A stretch of 36,886 nt of DNA from Ruminococcus sp. (GTDB lineage Bacteria > Bacillota > Clostridia > Oscillospirales > Ruminococcaceae): assembly GCA_017517145.1 (NCBI GenBank), contig JAFXAJ010000051.1:1-36886 (forward strand), in the 5' to 3' direction. Every line of letters begins with the position of its first letter. Positions within the stretch are counted from its first letter, which is position 1. A program made the translations under genes and the position numbers. The notes under the pieces were generated by a model, which was not told the DNA's origin, did no database searches, and saw only the letters and a program-made list of their open reading frames with translations. Positions 16,187-24,203 of the stretch are shown here, one piece after another.

Positions 16187-16650
16187 AAAAAATAGCAAGC
16201 TTTCAGGTAGACCATACAAAATTCGGGGTTGGTATGTACATATCACGAATTGACGGCGATATTATAACCTATGATGTTCGCATGGTGAAGCCCAACGGGG
16301 GAGTATATATTTCAAATCCCTCACTTCACACAATAGAGCATCTTTTTGCGACTTATGCAAGAAACAGTCGTTTTTCCGACAGTATCATATATGTCGGACC
16401 AATGGGATGCCGTACAGGTTTTTATCTGCTGACGAGGAATGATATGACAGGGGAGCAGGCGATTTCTCTTGTAAAAGAGGCTTATGCCTTTATAGCGGAG
16501 TTTGACGGAGTTATCCCCGGACTTTCGGAGGTTGAGTGCGGAAATTATCTGGAGCACGACCTTGAATCAGCCCGAAAGGACGTTCTGCCTCTGCTTAACC
16601 GCCTTGAAAACTATACAGCAGAAATGCTGGATTACGAATATCACTTTTAA
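16183..16650 (+). CDS. luxS: S-ribosylhomocysteine lyase LuxS
   Basis: A 155-residue enzyme that cleaves S-ribosylhomocysteine to homocysteine and DPD, the precursor of autoinducer-2, in the activated methyl cycle. The family signature is complete: FQVDHTK near the N-terminus, DVRMVKPNGG, the zinc motif HTIEH (His49, Glu52, His53), PMGCRTGFYL with the catalytic-loop Cys76, and ECGNY with metal ligand Cys119. Length is normal. It is coupled to the pseudouridine synthase by a 4-base overlap. No pfs (mtnN) nucleosidase is adjacent, so the rest of the cycle lies elsewhere. Confidence 0.97.
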   Translation: MKKIASFQVDHTKFGVGMYISRIDGDIITYDVRMVKPNGGVYISNPSLHTIEHLFATYARNSRFSDSIIYVGPMGCRTGFYLLTRNDMTGEQAISLVKEAYAFIAEFDGVIPGLSEVECGNYLEHDLESARKDVLPLLNRLENYTAEMLDYEYHF

Positions 16651-16665
16651 GCGTGTGCAGAATAC

Positions 16666-16695
16666 GGACACGGCACGCCGTGTCCCTACAGATTA
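16666..16695. repeat. GGACACGGC palindrome with conserved flank
   Basis: GGACACGGC (16666-16674), two bases, GCCGTGTCC (16677-16685), then CCCTACAGATTA (16684-16695), which is the exact reverse complement of the dnaJ-end flank at 12092-12103. It lies between luxS and the peptidase gene. There is no T run. Confidence 0.75.
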
Positions 16696-16718
16696 CAGAA
16701 TGAGGAGCGTGCTTTATA

Positions 16719-18455
16719 TTGAATTTTCTGCAAAAAATCGGCAGATTCATAACAGGAATGTTTGTAAGAAGCGGTCTGTGCGTATTTAAATTTCTGGCAG
16801 CTGTACTCCTTGGAGCTGTTAAGACTATCGGCTTTGTGTTTTCTGAAATTCTCGGAATATTCAAGGCTCTGGGCAGAGGTCTTGCCTTTTTTTTCCGCAG
16901 TTCTACAGAAGCTTTCCGCAGCCGTGTGCAGCTTTCCAATGAACTGATGAGAAATATCCGCCGTGCCAAAAAAGAGGGCGGAAAAACATACACAAAAGCT
17001 GTACTCACCTTTATCGGCTCATTCTTTTTCGGTGAGGGCGGCGTGTGCTATACCGCTTTCAACTATATTCTGCCTATTGTCTGCATTGCCTTTCTGGTCA
17101 GTGTTATCAGCTACGGTTCAGGGCAGAAATACGGCATTGCTGTTGAATTTAAAGGTGAAAAACTGGGAATTATCACCGCAGAAGCCGACTATGAAAGGGC
17201 AGAGCGTGATTTCCGTCAGAGAATATCATATTCCGAGGATGATGATAAAATTGACCTGTCAGCAAAGCTTTCCGTATGTGTAATTTCTGACGGCGACAGC
17301 GTAATTTCCGCAGGACAGCTGGCTGACGAAATGCTTGAAGCTTCCGACCATGAGCTTATAGAAGCCTACGGAATATATATTGACGGCAAATTTGCAGGAG
17401 CAGTCAACGACCACAATGAGGTGCAGAGCGCTCTTGATGCGGCACTTCTGGACTATAAGCCCGACGGTATTGTCAAGGAAGTTTCTTACGCAAATAAAAT
17501 TGAATACACCAAGGGAATCTACCTCAAAGACAGTCTCCGTGATGAAAAAGATGCTATAAAGCAGCTTACTTCCACCAAGGAAAAACGCAGAGTCTATATA
17601 GCAGGAACAAATGAAACTGTACTTGATGTTATCCGTAAATTCGGCATGAAAATTGACGATTTCAACCGCCTTAATCCCAATGCGGAGGAGGGTATAATTC
17701 CGGGACAGATTCTCAATGTCACCGAAACGGAACGATTCCTGCCCATACAGTATATCTGCGAAACAGAAACGCTGACATTCCTTGACTATGAGACTATTGA
17801 AGTTGAAACAAGCGCCCTGAATGTGGGTATCCGTTCAGTTCTCACCAAGGGAGAGCGAGGCGAAAAAGTCAGCAATTATGAAGTTACCTACATTGACGGT
17901 ATCGAGCAGTCACGCAAGGTAATCAGCAGTACCATGCTGAAAGCGCCTGTTGTTGAAACTATTGGTATCGGAACATATTCAGCTATGCCCGATGACCCCC
18001 AGACGGTATATTTCGGCTCGCCGATGACAGGTACAGGATATATGGGCTGGCCGCTTGACGGCGGCTGGGTAAGCGACAGCTTTATAAGTGACCGTAACCA
18101 CAAGGGACTTGATATTGCAGCGCCCGAGGGCACAGAAATTTACGCTGCTGCTGAAGGTCAGGTTGTAAGTGCAGGCTGGAATTCAGGCGGATACGGCAAT
18201 GTTGTTATGATTGAGCATCCTGACGGTTATGCAACGGTTTATGCGCACATGATTATGGTATATGCCGTTGAGGGACAGTATGTCACAAAGGGACAACTCA
18301 TCGGATTTGTTGGAAATACAGGTAATTCATTTGGAAATCATCTGCATTTTGAAGTACGCTGTCAGGGTATATGCCTTGACCCTGCCGGATTCCTTAACAC
18401 TATGGGAATGACTCGTGAGATGAAAAAAGATGAGACGCTCCAGCTTCCTGAATAA
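16719..18455 (+). CDS. LysM-G5-M23 cell-wall metallopeptidase
   Basis: A 578-residue membrane-anchored hydrolase predicted to cut peptidoglycan cross-links. Order: hydrophobic N-terminal segments (about 18-50), a basic cytoplasmic stretch, TM at about 115-132, an unassigned external region, a LysM-like domain at about 290-335 (TVLDVIRKFGMKIDDFNRLN), a G5 domain at about 345-420, and a LytM/M23 domain at about 445-560. The M23 zinc and catalytic residues are present: His461 and Asp465 (HKGLD), His510 (VYAHM), His541 and His543 (GNHLHFEV). The start is TTG 16719 with GAGGAG about 11 nt upstream. This architecture resembles elongation or spore-engulfment hydrolases. Confidence 0.93.
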   Translation: MNFLQKIGRFITGMFVRSGLCVFKFLAAVLLGAVKTIGFVFSEILGIFKALGRGLAFFFRSSTEAFRSRVQLSNELMRNIRRAKKEGGKTYTKAVLTFIGSFFFGEGGVCYTAFNYILPIVCIAFLVSVISYGSGQKYGIAVEFKGEKLGIITAEADYERAERDFRQRISYSEDDDKIDLSAKLSVCVISDGDSVISAGQLADEMLEASDHELIEAYGIYIDGKFAGAVNDHNEVQSALDAALLDYKPDGIVKEVSYANKIEYTKGIYLKDSLRDEKDAIKQLTSTKEKRRVYIAGTNETVLDVIRKFGMKIDDFNRLNPNAEEGIIPGQILNVTETERFLPIQYICETETLTFLDYETIEVETSALNVGIRSVLTKGERGEKVSNYEVTYIDGIEQSRKVISSTMLKAPVVETIGIGTYSAMPDDPQTVYFGSPMTGTGYMGWPLDGGWVSDSFISDRNHKGLDIAAPEGTEIYAAAEGQVVSAGWNSGGYGNVVMIEHPDGYATVYAHMIMVYAVEGQYVTKGQLIGFVGNTGNSFGNHLHFEVRCQGICLDPAGFLNTMGMTREMKKDETLQLPE

Positions 18456-18464
18456 AAATCAAAA

Positions 18465-18490
18465 GGACACGGCTTGCCGTGTCCTTTTTG
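18465..18490. terminator. Bidirectional terminator between convergent genes
   Basis: GGACACGGC-TT-GCCGTGTCC is preceded by AAAA and followed by TTTTT, so it can stop transcription from both sides. The stem sequence belongs to the same palindrome family as 16666 and 8915. Confidence 0.92.
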
Positions 18491-18506
18491 TGTATCGAAA
18501 ATGCTT

Positions 18507-19481
18507 TTATTCCTGTGCAAGGATTTCCTTGTAAAATTCAGAATAATCCGTTCTCTTTTCCTTTGTGAATTCAATAGCTGTACGAGGATGCTGATTGAGC
18601 AGACCTGTCATCATGTACTGGAAATCATAACCCCATACCGCACCTGCTTCACGAATAGCAGGCATATACTTCTCAATAAACTGAATTGCAGGATATACGT
18701 TGTATTTGGGATTTTTCAGGAAGCCAAGAAGAAGCTCCATAGCACAGTTACCTGCACCTCTGCCCATTGCTGCATAAGTAGCATCAAGCCAGTCTACACC
18801 GTCGCCCACAGCTTCAATTGTGTTTGCAAAAGCAAGCTGCTGGTTGTTGTGGGCATGGATTCCAAGCTTTTTATTGTACTTTTCAGCATATTCCTTGTAA
18901 ATATCTACAGTACGTGCTATCTGTTCGGGATAGAGAGAGCCGAAGCTGTCAACTATGTAAAACACATCAACAGGAGATTTTCCCAGAATATCAAGAGCAG
19001 CTTCAATATCAGATTCACGGGCATTGGAAATAGCCATAATATTACAGCTTACCTCGTAGCCCTTTTTCTTTGCGTCCTCAATCATGCTTACAGCTGTGGG
19101 AATCTGGTGGAGATATGTTGCCACACGTACAAGGTCAACAGGGCTTTCGGAAGCGTCGTGAATATCCTCTTTATAGTTACATCTGCCTACATCAGCCATA
19201 ATTCCTATTTTAAGGTCAGTATTATTTTCGCCCACAATTGAACGGATATAGTCATCATCGCAGAATTTAAGAGGGCCGAATTTTTCAACGTCAAACATTG
19301 TCTTGTCGCCCTTATAGCCAAATTCCATATAGTCAACGCCTGCACGGATATTAGCCAGATACAGCGCTTTTACGAAGTCATCAGAGAAGCGGAACTCATT
19401 TACCAGACCGCCGTCACGGAGAGTTGCGTCAAGAACCTTTATATCGGCTCTGTAGTCCATAAGTTTTGATACATCTTTCAT
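18507..19481 (-). CDS. DRE-TIM aldolase (HMGL-like) superfamily protein
   Basis: A 324-residue TIM barrel of the HMG-CoA lyase / isopropylmalate synthase / 4-hydroxy-2-oxovalerate aldolase superfamily. The DRE loop is VLDATLRDGGLVN (about 17-28), and the metal histidine motif is GIHAHNN. DSFGSLYPEQI and MGRGAGNCAMELLL follow. The C-terminus lacks the regulatory LeuA domain, so it is not a full isopropylmalate synthase. The GRGAGN segment is typical of the aldolase subgroup. The substrate is unknown. It is monocistronic with its own promoter, and its leader carries twin palindromes. The ribosome binding site is AAAGGA upstream of ATG 19481. Confidence 0.85.
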   Translation of the reverse strand: MKDVSKLMDYRADIKVLDATLRDGGLVNEFRFSDDFVKALYLANIRAGVDYMEFGYKGDKTMFDVEKFGPLKFCDDDYIRSIVGENNTDLKIGIMADVGRCNYKEDIHDASESPVDLVRVATYLHQIPTAVSMIEDAKKKGYEVSCNIMAISNARESDIEAALDILGKSPVDVFYIVDSFGSLYPEQIARTVDIYKEYAEKYNKKLGIHAHNNQQLAFANTIEAVGDGVDWLDATYAAMGRGAGNCAMELLLGFLKNPKYNVYPAIQFIEKYMPAIREAGAVWGYDFQYMMTGLLNQHPRTAIEFTKEKRTDYSEFYKEILAQE

Positions 19482-19503
19482 AATAAATACCTATCCTTTC
19501 AAC

Positions 19504-19537
19504 GCTTTAAAGCTTTCATGCTTTTGTGCTTTAAAGC
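19504..19537. promoter_or_regulatory. Twin GCTTTAAAGC palindromes in the aldolase leader
   Basis: Two identical 10-bp perfect palindromes, GCTTTAAAGC, at 19504-19513 and 19528-19537, 24 bp apart start to start. They sit between the -10 box and the ribosome binding site. They could be a tandem operator or, as RNA, pair with each other into a stem. Confidence 0.6.
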
Positions 19538-19551
19538 AATTCTGTAACTAT

Positions 19552-19580
19552 AGTATACCATATTTAAACTGATTTGTCAA
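19552..19580 (-). promoter_or_regulatory. Sigma-A promoter of the aldolase gene
   Basis: On the minus strand, TTGACA (19575-19580) and TATACT (19552-19557) are separated by 17 bp. Confidence 0.88.
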
Positions 19581-19659
19581 TACAAATATTGCAGCATTTT
19601 TTACAATGTTTTTGTTTAAAAATACCAGCCTTGTGTGGAGGAATGAATTTATATGCAAT

Positions 19660-20667
19660 TTATTCTGTTTTGGTTATTTCGCAATCGTTGTAGTAATGAT
19701 TGATTATCTCCTGCCATGTATTGCCGTTTTTTGCCATATCATCTGCCCCGTACTGCGACATTCCGACGCCGTGACCATATCCGTGAGTTGTAAATGTAAA
19801 TTCTCCGTCGCTGTATTCCACAGTGAAATCCGCTGAACGCAGTCCGAATGTCTCACGTATATCATTGCCCGTCACCGTCTTGTCACCTGCTGTCACCTCC
19901 AGCACCGTTCCCGAATCCGATTTTTCCCCTGTCTTTATCCATTTTTCGGGAGAATCTGCCAACTGTACACCTTCAAACACCTTTTCAAGCCTTGATTTGA
20001 CAAAATCAGCCGAGACTTTCACCTCGGAAGTATATCCTGCCGCCTCTTTGTCCCACTTGCTTTCCGCAGGTATCAGATAATCCACCGCTGTGCCCCAGAC
20101 ATTTTCCGCACTTTCGGTTTTTCCTGAGGACATGGAGTGAAATGCGGCGATAATCGGCTCGTCCTCGTAGGTTATAATATACGGCAGAACCTCGTCAACG
20201 GCGGCGGCTATCTTGTTATAGTGGGTTTCGTAGTTATCCCCGAAATAGTGACGTATCATTTCGTTGGTGAAAAATCCCTGATATTTGTTGGGGTCATCGG
20301 AAAAATCAGCGTTTCCCAATCCCTTGTCGGGGAATTTTTTCTGCATATTTCTCTGACGTTCCGCATAAGTATGTGCCGCAACCGCCTGTGCTTTCAGCGC
20401 TTCTTCCCCGAAGGATGCAGGCATTTCTGCCGCAACAGCGCCTATGACGTAATCTCTGACGCTTACTTCTGTAATTTCTCCTGTAGAGCAGTTCAGCACA
20501 AGATAAGGCTCGTCTGAAATATCTGCTGATTCCTTTTCAAAGATATATTCCTTTATTTTCGGGGAATCCTTTACAGCTGCGGTTGTTTTCTGTGTGGCAA
20601 TTGATGGAATGGCAGGGACAAAAAGAGATAATCCGAGAAAAACTGCCGATGTAAGAAAAATTTTCAT
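19660..20667 (-). CDS. spoIID: Stage II sporulation protein D (SpoIID/LytB domain)
   Basis: A 335-residue secreted or membrane-anchored lytic transglycosylase of the SpoIID family, which in sporulation strips stem-less glycan during engulfment. A signal/anchor segment lies at 1-24. The SpoIID domain carries VRDYVIGAVAAEMPASFGEEALKAQAVAA in pieces (71-98), with Glu81 the likely catalytic residue. AAFHSMSSGKTESAENVWG and the C-terminal HGYGHGVGMSQYGA are also family hallmarks. Length is close to that of B. subtilis SpoIID. The ribosome binding site is AAAGGTGAT. A LytB-type amidase enhancer is the alternative, but the context with spoVA genes favours SpoIID. Confidence 0.9.
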   Translation of the reverse strand: MKIFLTSAVFLGLSLFVPAIPSIATQKTTAAVKDSPKIKEYIFEKESADISDEPYLVLNCSTGEITEVSVRDYVIGAVAAEMPASFGEEALKAQAVAAHTYAERQRNMQKKFPDKGLGNADFSDDPNKYQGFFTNEMIRHYFGDNYETHYNKIAAAVDEVLPYIITYEDEPIIAAFHSMSSGKTESAENVWGTAVDYLIPAESKWDKEAAGYTSEVKVSADFVKSRLEKVFEGVQLADSPEKWIKTGEKSDSGTVLEVTAGDKTVTGNDIRETFGLRSADFTVEYSDGEFTFTTHGYGHGVGMSQYGADDMAKNGNTWQEIINHYYNDCEITKTE

Positions 20668-20736
20668 AGTATCACCTTTCTGTTAATTGTTTCACGCACT
20701 TGTCACAAATCTTTCACATTCATCACAGAAATCCGA

Positions 20737-20765
20737 TTGACAGGAACTCTTAAATGATGTATAAT
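20737..20765 (+). promoter_or_regulatory. Sigma-A promoter of the citrate synthase operon
   Basis: A perfect TTGACA (20737-20742) and TATAAT (20760-20765) with a 17-bp spacer. Transcription would start near 20772, which excludes the ATG at 20771 as a start codon and supports TTG 20798. Confidence 0.9.
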
Positions 20766-20797
20766 TATTTATGAAATATATGCAAGGAGTGATTTTT

Positions 20798-22162
20798 TTG
20801 AAGTTATCAGACAAGAAAACCAATATAAAAAATTTATGCAGGGAGCTGGCAGAAAATACCATTATTGACCCTGCGCTCTACCAGAAATATCACGTTAAAA
20901 GAGGCCTCAGAAAAAGTGACGGTACAGGCGTTGTGGCAGGTATCACAAATATATGCAACGTTCACGGCTATGTCATCAACGAAGGCGAGGTTGAATCTAT
21001 CCCCGGTCAGCTTATCTACCGTGGCTATAATATCAACGAACTCGTGAGAAACGTTGAGGAGGAAAACCGCTACGGCTTTGAGGAAACTGTCTATCTTCTC
21101 CTTTTCGGCAGACTTCCCGATGAGGAGGAACTCAAGGATTTCAGCACCCTCCTTGCTCTTTCCCGTGAGCTGCCCAACGGCTTTGTGGAGGATATGATTC
21201 TCAAAGCTCCCTCTAAGAATATTATGAACAAGCTTTCCCGTTCAGTACTCGCTCTCTATTCCTACGATGAGGATTGTGAAGTAAAGTCCATTGAGAACGA
21301 AATGAAAACAGCTGTAAGCCTTATTGCAAAGCTGCCTGTTATCATGGCTAACGCTTATCAGGTAAAGCGCCGTGTGTTTGATAATCAGAGTATGATTATG
21401 CATCCTCTCAGATATGAGGAAAACACTGCACAGACTATACTTTCACTTCTCCGTCCTGACAGACAGTACAGCGAGGAAGAAGCACAGATGCTTGACCGTC
21501 TCCTTATGCTTCAGGCTGAACACGGCGGCGGCAACAACTCCACATTTACCTGCCGTGTGCTGACATCTTCGGGCACTGACCCCTATTCTGCATATTCTTC
21601 CGCTATATGCTCCCTTAAAGGACCTCGTCACGGCGGTGCAAATATACAGGTTATAAATATGCTTGACAACTTCAAGGCTAATATCAGCAACTGGGAAAAT
21701 GAGGACGAAATAGCTGAATATATGCGCCGTACTATCAGAAAGGAAACCAACGATAAATCCGGTCTTATATATGGTATGGGCCATGCAGTATATACTATTT
21801 CTGACCCTCGTGCAGTTATTCTCAAGGAAAAAGCATTTGAGCTTGCAAAGGGTAAGGAAATAGAGAGGGAATTCAAGCTTCTTGAAACTATTGAACGTCT
21901 TACTCCGCAGGTATTCAAGGAGGTCAAGGGCAGCGACAAGGCAATGTGCGCAAACGTTGATATGTATTCAGGTCTTGTTTACCGTATGCTTGGAATCCCT
22001 GAGGACCTTTTCACTCCTCTCTTTGCAGTTGCAAGAATGGCTGGCTGGTCTGCTCACCGCATGGAGGAGGTTCTCACAGGAAACCGTATAATCCGTCCTG
22101 CTTACAAGGCTATTGCCAAGGAGCTGGAGTACGTGAAGCTTTGCGACAGACATAATGATTAA
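20798..22162 (+). CDS. gltA: Citrate synthase
   Basis: A 454-residue enzyme condensing acetyl-CoA and oxaloacetate to citrate, probably feeding glutamate synthesis in an anaerobe. Catalytic regions are visible: the first His region in AEHGGGNNSTFTCRVLTSSG, the second in GMGHAVYTISDPRA, and the arginine and histidine in GWSAHRMEEVL. The extended N-terminal half resembles the clostridial type II-like citrate/2-methylcitrate synthases. The TTG start has AAGGAG 8 nt upstream. The stop overlaps the following lipoprotein gene by 8 nt, so citrate synthase is translationally linked to an envelope-signalling set. Confidence 0.95.
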   Translation: MKLSDKKTNIKNLCRELAENTIIDPALYQKYHVKRGLRKSDGTGVVAGITNICNVHGYVINEGEVESIPGQLIYRGYNINELVRNVEEENRYGFEETVYLLLFGRLPDEEELKDFSTLLALSRELPNGFVEDMILKAPSKNIMNKLSRSVLALYSYDEDCEVKSIENEMKTAVSLIAKLPVIMANAYQVKRRVFDNQSMIMHPLRYEENTAQTILSLLRPDRQYSEEEAQMLDRLLMLQAEHGGGNNSTFTCRVLTSSGTDPYSAYSSAICSLKGPRHGGANIQVINMLDNFKANISNWENEDEIAEYMRRTIRKETNDKSGLIYGMGHAVYTISDPRAVILKEKAFELAKGKEIEREFKLLETIERLTPQVFKEVKGSDKAMCANVDMYSGLVYRMLGIPEDLFTPLFAVARMAGWSAHRMEEVLTGNRIIRPAYKAIAKELEYVKLCDRHND

Positions 22163-23477
22163 TCTGAAAAAAACAGCGGCGGCAGCGGCTCTGGCAGCTG
22201 TCACGGCGCTTACAGGCTGTACCTTCGGCACGAGTATAGACAATCTGCTTGCTCCGCCGAAGCTCAGCGTTGAACAGGAGCAGATATATAAGGCTCTTAC
22301 TGATGCGGCAGGTGAATCAATAAGCCTGAAATATCCCAAGGCAGGAAAGTATCTTTCAGCCTTTATTGTAGAGGATATTGACGGCGACGGCGGAAATGAA
22401 GCTGTGGTTTTCTATGAGAAAACAGGTCTTGCCGCCCCTGAAAATACCCTGCGCATAAATATTCTTGACAGCGGCGAAAACGGCAAATGGCGCTCCGTAT
22501 GCGACGCACCTGCAAAAGGCTCGGAAATTGAGCGTGTCATGATTTCGCAGCTGGGAGAAAATGACCGTATAAACCTTATTATCGGCAGCAGCCTTATAAA
22601 CCGTTCAGAAAAAACTGCGGCGATTTACAGCTACAGTGACGGCATACTTGAAGAAACCTTTGCCGATTCATACTCGTTTATTGATGTTACCGACCTTGAT
22701 GATGACGGTGAAAAGGAATTTCTTCTGCTCAGAGGTTCAGCAGGGGATTCTGCGGCCTCAGCGGAGGCTTTCAAGCTGGATAAAGAGGGATTGTATCACC
22801 GCTATCGTGAGGAACTAAGCGGCGGATTTACGGAATTTGACGCTGTAAGCTACGGCACTCTTTCGGGAGGAGAAATGGCGCTTTATATAGATGCTGTTTC
22901 GGGCAACGGCTATATACAGACGGATATTGTGTACATGGACAAAAATGGTCTGCAAAAGGCTTTTTCAGCAGCAGGACAGTCTTATGCAACCCTGCGTCCT
23001 TCTGGCTGCCGTTCTGTTGATATTGACGGGGATAATTCCCTTGAAGTTCCCGTACAGACTGTTGCTCCCGCTTATGAAAATGTTTCCGAGGGCGAGCTGA
23101 TGTGGCTTACACGCTGGAATAACGTGGATAAAAACGGTCACAGCAGGCTGAAATATCTGTCCTACTACAGCATAGGCGACGGATATATATTTGTTTTCCC
23201 TGCAAAATGGCATGACAAGGTAACTCTGAAACGTGATTCCATAAATGATGAAATTGTAATATGCGCCTACGAAAATGGCGAAATCGGCAGGGAGCTTCTC
23301 AGGATATGCTGCGCCGAGGACGCTGCATCCCGTGAGGACAGAACAGCTTCGGGATATGTAATGCTGCGTACCAAGGGCGAAACGGCTTATCTTGCCGCTG
23401 TTCCTGAATTTGACGAAAATGATGAACTTGCCCTGACCACAGCTGAAGCTGCTGTATGCTTCAAGCTTATAGCCTGA
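22155..23477 (+). CDS. Lipoprotein with FG-GAP/VCBS-like repeats
   Basis: A 440-residue predicted lipoprotein. The signal peptide ends in lipobox LTGC (Cys22). The mature part contains several Asp-rich segments of the type DIDGDGGNEAVVFY (near 74-87), DVTDLDDDGEKEFLLL (near 174-189) and VDIDGDNSLEVPV (near 287-299), spaced like beta-propeller calcium loops. A VCBS/FG-GAP-like surface propeller is therefore likely. It overlaps gltA by 8 nt and precedes a two-component system by 24 nt, so it may sense or bind something for that kinase (inference). The ligand is unknown. Confidence 0.82.
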   Translation: MINLKKTAAAAALAAVTALTGCTFGTSIDNLLAPPKLSVEQEQIYKALTDAAGESISLKYPKAGKYLSAFIVEDIDGDGGNEAVVFYEKTGLAAPENTLRINILDSGENGKWRSVCDAPAKGSEIERVMISQLGENDRINLIIGSSLINRSEKTAAIYSYSDGILEETFADSYSFIDVTDLDDDGEKEFLLLRGSAGDSAASAEAFKLDKEGLYHRYREELSGGFTEFDAVSYGTLSGGEMALYIDAVSGNGYIQTDIVYMDKNGLQKAFSAAGQSYATLRPSGCRSVDIDGDNSLEVPVQTVAPAYENVSEGELMWLTRWNNVDKNGHSRLKYLSYYSIGDGYIFVFPAKWHDKVTLKRDSINDEIVICAYENGEIGRELLRICCAEDAASREDRTASGYVMLRTKGETAYLAAVPEFDENDELALTTAEAAVCFKLIA

Positions 23478-23501
23478 TTCGGAAAAGGAGGAGAATCAAA
23501 C

Positions 23502-24203
23502 ATGAAACGTATATTGATATGCGAGGACGAGGATACCATAAGAGAATTTGTGGTAATCAACCTCAAGCGTGCAGGATATGAAGTCGTTGATGTAAACTGC
23601 GGTGAGGCTGCCCTCAAGACATTTGAACAGGAACACGGAAATTTCGACATTGTGCTCCTTGACATTATGATGCCCGGTATTGACGGCTTTACCGTGTGCA
23701 AGAAGATAAGGGAAAAAAGCTCTACTATCGGCATTATCATGCTGACCGCAAGAACGCAGGAAATGGACAAGGTAAGCGGACTTATGATAGGCGCCGACGA
23801 CTATATCACAAAGCCATTCTCCCCCTCGGAGCTTACAGCACGTGTGGACGCTATTTACCGCCGTGTGTGCATGAGCTTCATCAAGAATGAAAAGCACAGC
23901 CTTATTGAAAGCGGACCTTTTGTGCTGAATCTGAAAAGCCGTACCGTTACAAAGAACGGCGAGCCTATTGAGCTGACGCAGGTTGAATATCAGATTCTGG
24001 AATATTTCATGAACAACAAGAATACTGCCCTTGACCGTGCAAGTATCCTCAATCATATCTGGGGCGAAAGCTATTACGGCGATGACAAGATAGTTGATGT
24101 AAATATCAGACGTATACGCATGAAGATAGAGGAAGAACCCTCAAGTCCAAAGTATATCATCACTATCTGGGGCTACGGCTACAAGTGGAATGACGTTCAG
24201 TAA
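23502..24203 (+). CDS. OmpR/PhoB-family response regulator
   Basis: A 233-residue two-domain regulator. The receiver domain (1-118) has the acidic triad ICEDED, phospho-acceptor Asp54 in VLLDIMMPG, and Lys104 in YITKPFSP. The C-terminal winged helix shows LTQVEYQILEYFM and VDVNIRRIRMKIE, followed by IITIWGYGYKW. The ribosome binding site is AAGGAGG. The stop overlaps the kinase start by one base. Targets are unknown; being in one operon with the lipoprotein and gltA suggests autoregulation. Confidence 0.96.
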   Translation: MKRILICEDEDTIREFVVINLKRAGYEVVDVNCGEAALKTFEQEHGNFDIVLLDIMMPGIDGFTVCKKIREKSSTIGIIMLTARTQEMDKVSGLMIGADDYITKPFSPSELTARVDAIYRRVCMSFIKNEKHSLIESGPFVLNLKSRTVTKNGEPIELTQVEYQILEYFMNNKNTALDRASILNHIWGESYYGDDKIVDVNIRRIRMKIEEEPSSPKYIITIWGYGYKWNDVQ

